DNA of 64,000 bases from Acidobacteriaceae bacterium KBS 146 (GTDB lineage: Bacteria; Acidobacteriota; Terriglobia; Terriglobales; Acidobacteriaceae): positions 3,224,001-3,288,000 of the forward strand of contig JHVA01000001.1 in the NCBI GenBank assembly GCA_000688615.1, in the 5' to 3' direction. Each line of letters begins with the position of its first letter. The first letter of the stretch is position 1. Below, piece after piece: positions 62,437 through 64,000 of this stretch. The notes beneath the pieces are model-generated. The model saw only the letters and a program-made list of their open reading frames with translations. It did not search any database and had not been told where the DNA came from. Position numbers and translations under genes: made by a program.

Positions 62437-62838
62437 ATGATTGCTTTCCTGGCAGAGGGAGTTCCCGATACATGTATGGCTGGAACGTTCCGCTCCTACG
62501 GTGGAGTGGCTTTGCTCGTCACCGTGGTGGGGCTCGCCGAGGCCATCGTTTCGCTCGCCAGAGGGTTTCAGTGGTTCGGGGAGGAGAAGCGCTGCAGGCG
62601 CGAAGGCACGCAGCCTCCGGACCGGCACCGGGCGAAGAGCTGGTTGCTTGGCAGCTGGGTCTTGCTGCCTCCCGTGTGGCTCTATGTCGAAGACATCTTT
62701 CTCTTTCGTCACTTCGGCAAGGCCGCATGCTTCGACGGCTTTCGATACGCGCAGGAGCTTGTGGCCAGGGGCTGGATCGTTGTCGTCAGTGTGCTCGTGC
62801 TCCTGTACTTTGGCCGGGAGATCTTCGGAAGGGAGTAA
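62437..62838 (+). CDS. Hypothetical membrane protein
   Basis: 133 residues; ATG with AAGGAG at a good spacing supports expression. Three hydrophobic segments: YGGVALLVTVVGLAEAIVSL, SWLLGSWVLLPPVWLYVEDI, GWIVVVSVLVLLYFGREIF, separated by a charged loop (EEKRCRREGTQPPDRHRAKS). No family recognised. Confidence 0.65.
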   Translation: MIAFLAEGVPDTCMAGTFRSYGGVALLVTVVGLAEAIVSLARGFQWFGEEKRCRREGTQPPDRHRAKSWLLGSWVLLPPVWLYVEDIFLFRHFGKAACFDGFRYAQELVARGWIVVVSVLVLLYFGREIFGRE

Positions 62839-62962
62839 CTCTTGTGGCCTGCGAAGTCAGAAGTTTAGATGGCTTTGAAGAAGGGCCGCAGTAGAATCGT
62901 TCCTGCGCCGACGGTCACCGGATCGTCGGCATCCGCCAAAGTTGGAGACTCGACCTGCTCGC

Positions 62963-63826
62963 ATGAAGGACTCTGCCGTTCTGCTGATTACATGCCCCGA
63001 CCAGAAGGGGCTCGTGGCCGCCGTCTCGGGCGAGCTCTACCGCTTTGGCGCCAACATTATCCACGCCGACCAGCACCGCGACCACGACGAGGGCCTCTTC
63101 TTCATGCGGGTCGAGTGGACCCTCAGCGACGAAGACGGGCAGCCCTTCGATATCCAGGCCTTCTCCAACGCCTTCACACCCATCGCTCAAAACTTCCGCA
63201 TGGACTCGCAGCTCCACGTCAGCGCTGTAAAGCCGCGAGTCGCCATCTTTGTCTCGCAGCACCTGCACTGCCTTGCTGATCTGCTGCACCGCCATCAGAT
63301 GGGCGAGCTCGACTGCGAGATTCCGCTGATCATCAGCAACCATACCGACGGCGAGCCGCTGGCACGCTTCTACGGCATCCAGTTCCATCACATTGCGTTG
63401 ACCGCGGCGACCAGGCCGGAGAACGAGGCGAAACAGATCGTCCTGCTCGAAGCCGCTGGGGTTGAGCTGGTGGTGCTCGCACGCTACATGCAGATCCTCT
63501 CGCCGGAGTTTGTGCGCCGCTATCCGTATCGCGTCATCAACGTACATCACTCCTTCCTTCCTGCATTTATTGGGGCGCGGCCGTATCACGCAGCTTATAA
63601 GCGCGGCGTCAAGCTGATCGGCGCTACCAGTCACTACGTGACCGAGGAGCTCGATGATGGACCCATCATCGAACAGGACGTCGCCCGCATCTCGCATCGC
63701 GACCAGGTCGATGATCTCATCGCCAAGGGCCGCGATCTTGAGCGCATGGTGCTCTCGCGCGCCGTCGCCTGGCACCTCGACCGCCGCATCCTGCGCTACG
63801 GCAACAAGACCGTTATCTTCGACTGA
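62963..63826 (+). CDS. purU: Formyltetrahydrofolate deformylase
   Basis: 287 residues from the ATG at 62963; an in-frame TTG seven codons earlier is possible. N-terminal ACT domain (LLITCPDQKGLVAAVSGELY, FGANIIHADQHRDHDEGLFF) and formyltransferase-like domain: RVAIFVSQHLHCLADLLHRH, CEIPLIISNH, VVLARYMQILSPEF, INVHHSFLPAFIGARPYHAA, GATSHYVTEELDDGPIIEQD with the catalytic Asn/His/Asp set. Splits 10-formyl-THF to formate and THF, balancing one-carbon units. Last complete gene of the window. Confidence 0.95.
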   Translation: MKDSAVLLITCPDQKGLVAAVSGELYRFGANIIHADQHRDHDEGLFFMRVEWTLSDEDGQPFDIQAFSNAFTPIAQNFRMDSQLHVSAVKPRVAIFVSQHLHCLADLLHRHQMGELDCEIPLIISNHTDGEPLARFYGIQFHHIALTAATRPENEAKQIVLLEAAGVELVVLARYMQILSPEFVRRYPYRVINVHHSFLPAFIGARPYHAAYKRGVKLIGATSHYVTEELDDGPIIEQDVARISHRDQVDDLIAKGRDLERMVLSRAVAWHLDRRILRYGNKTVIFD

Positions 63827-63870
63827 TCCCGGCTGAATCCGGGAATTTCCCCGAACACATCCCACCTGGA

Positions 63871-63900
63871 GTGTCATCCCCGCCTAGGTCGAGGGATCTG
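63871..63900 (-). repeat. Dispersed intergenic repeat copy 5 (inverted)
   Basis: On the minus strand it reads CAGATCCCTCGACC to GGGGATGACAC, a close match to copies 3 and 4. The remaining bases to 64000 show no gene or structure. Confidence 0.6.
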
Positions 63901-64000
63901 CTTTTTGCGGAAGCGGCGCAAGATGCATCCGGAGAAGCGCTGCGGCATGAAAGACGCCGCCTCGGCCAAAAGAACACAGCTTTCGATTAGAGTGTAGTGA

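Noticed and set aside
1-64000. Search for tRNA, rRNA, CRISPR, insertion sequences, phage genes
   Set aside because: No T-loop-like GTTCGAATC with a matching acceptor stem, no rRNA signatures, no spaced repeats and no transposase or integrase motifs were found by eye.

Overview
The window is a high-GC chromosomal segment that looks acidobacterial (Terriglobus/Granulicella/Edaphobacter type). The evidence is the gene families it carries: three PadR regulators each next to a very large FtsX/MacB-like orphan permease (the ADOP type), a carboxypeptidase-regulatory-domain Oar-like TonB-dependent receptor, a VWFA-related acidobacterial secreted protein, LpxC (so a Gram-negative lipid A envelope), a TonB-ExbB-ExbD-ExbD set and several secreted glycan enzymes. 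No rRNA, tRNA, CRISPR array, insertion sequence, phage gene or replication origin was found. The genus assignment is inference; there is no marker gene to confirm it.

Layout. 1-2265: 3' truncated ADOP permease and its PadR regulator on the minus strand, with a palindromic promoter/operator. 2587-5272: M20 peptidase, lpxC and folK. 5485-8698: second PadR-ADOP pair. 8926-16945: secreted TPR protein, outer-membrane beta-barrel, an unusually arranged glycerophosphodiester phosphodiesterase and an Oar-like receptor. 17072-21038: two MFS exporters and a secreted esterase. 21140-25051: tgt, a heparinase II/III-like protein and a small hypothetical. 25126-30003: M28 and M3 secreted peptidases flanking a HipA-like kinase/DUF3037 pair. 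30119-35422: accessory-looking region with an UPF0303 protein, an MFS pseudogene, an ECF sigma factor divergent from an AhpD-like protein, DUF2277, a PEP-mutase-family protein, DUF202 and a DUF1349-like protein. 35689-42646: yajC-secD-secF followed by tonB-exbB-exbD-exbD and a TPR lipoprotein. 42728-45976: amidohydrolase and a two-gene acyl-CoA carboxylase alpha subunit. 46001-49068: third PadR-ADOP pair. 49154-56481: YIP1-like protein, sialate O-acetylesterase, fabF-acpP, rmuC and alpha-L-fucosidase. 56630-63826: VWFA protein, folP, dacB/PBP4, TauE/SafE permease, cytochrome c lipoprotein, two small membrane proteins and purU.

How it works together. Much of the content serves the envelope: lipid A (lpxC), peptidoglycan (dacB), protein export (yajC-secDF), energising of the outer membrane (tonB-exbBD), receptors and exporters. 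Secreted peptidases and glycosidases suggest a soil oligotroph feeding on polymers. Folate metabolism is represented by folK, folP and purU, at three separate places.

Most notable signals. (a) Two face-to-face promoters, each matching the ECF41 consensus TGTCACA-N16-CGTC exactly, between the sigma factor and the AhpD-like gene. (b) Long perfect palindromes over the promoters of two PadR genes, one of them reaching into the start codon. (c) The HipA-like kinase/DUF3037 pair. (d) A GDPD enzyme that carries its family C-terminal motif at the N-terminus. (e) Two orphan intrinsic terminators that may end unannotated small RNAs. All calls rest on reading the sequence and remembered family knowledge; no database search was run.
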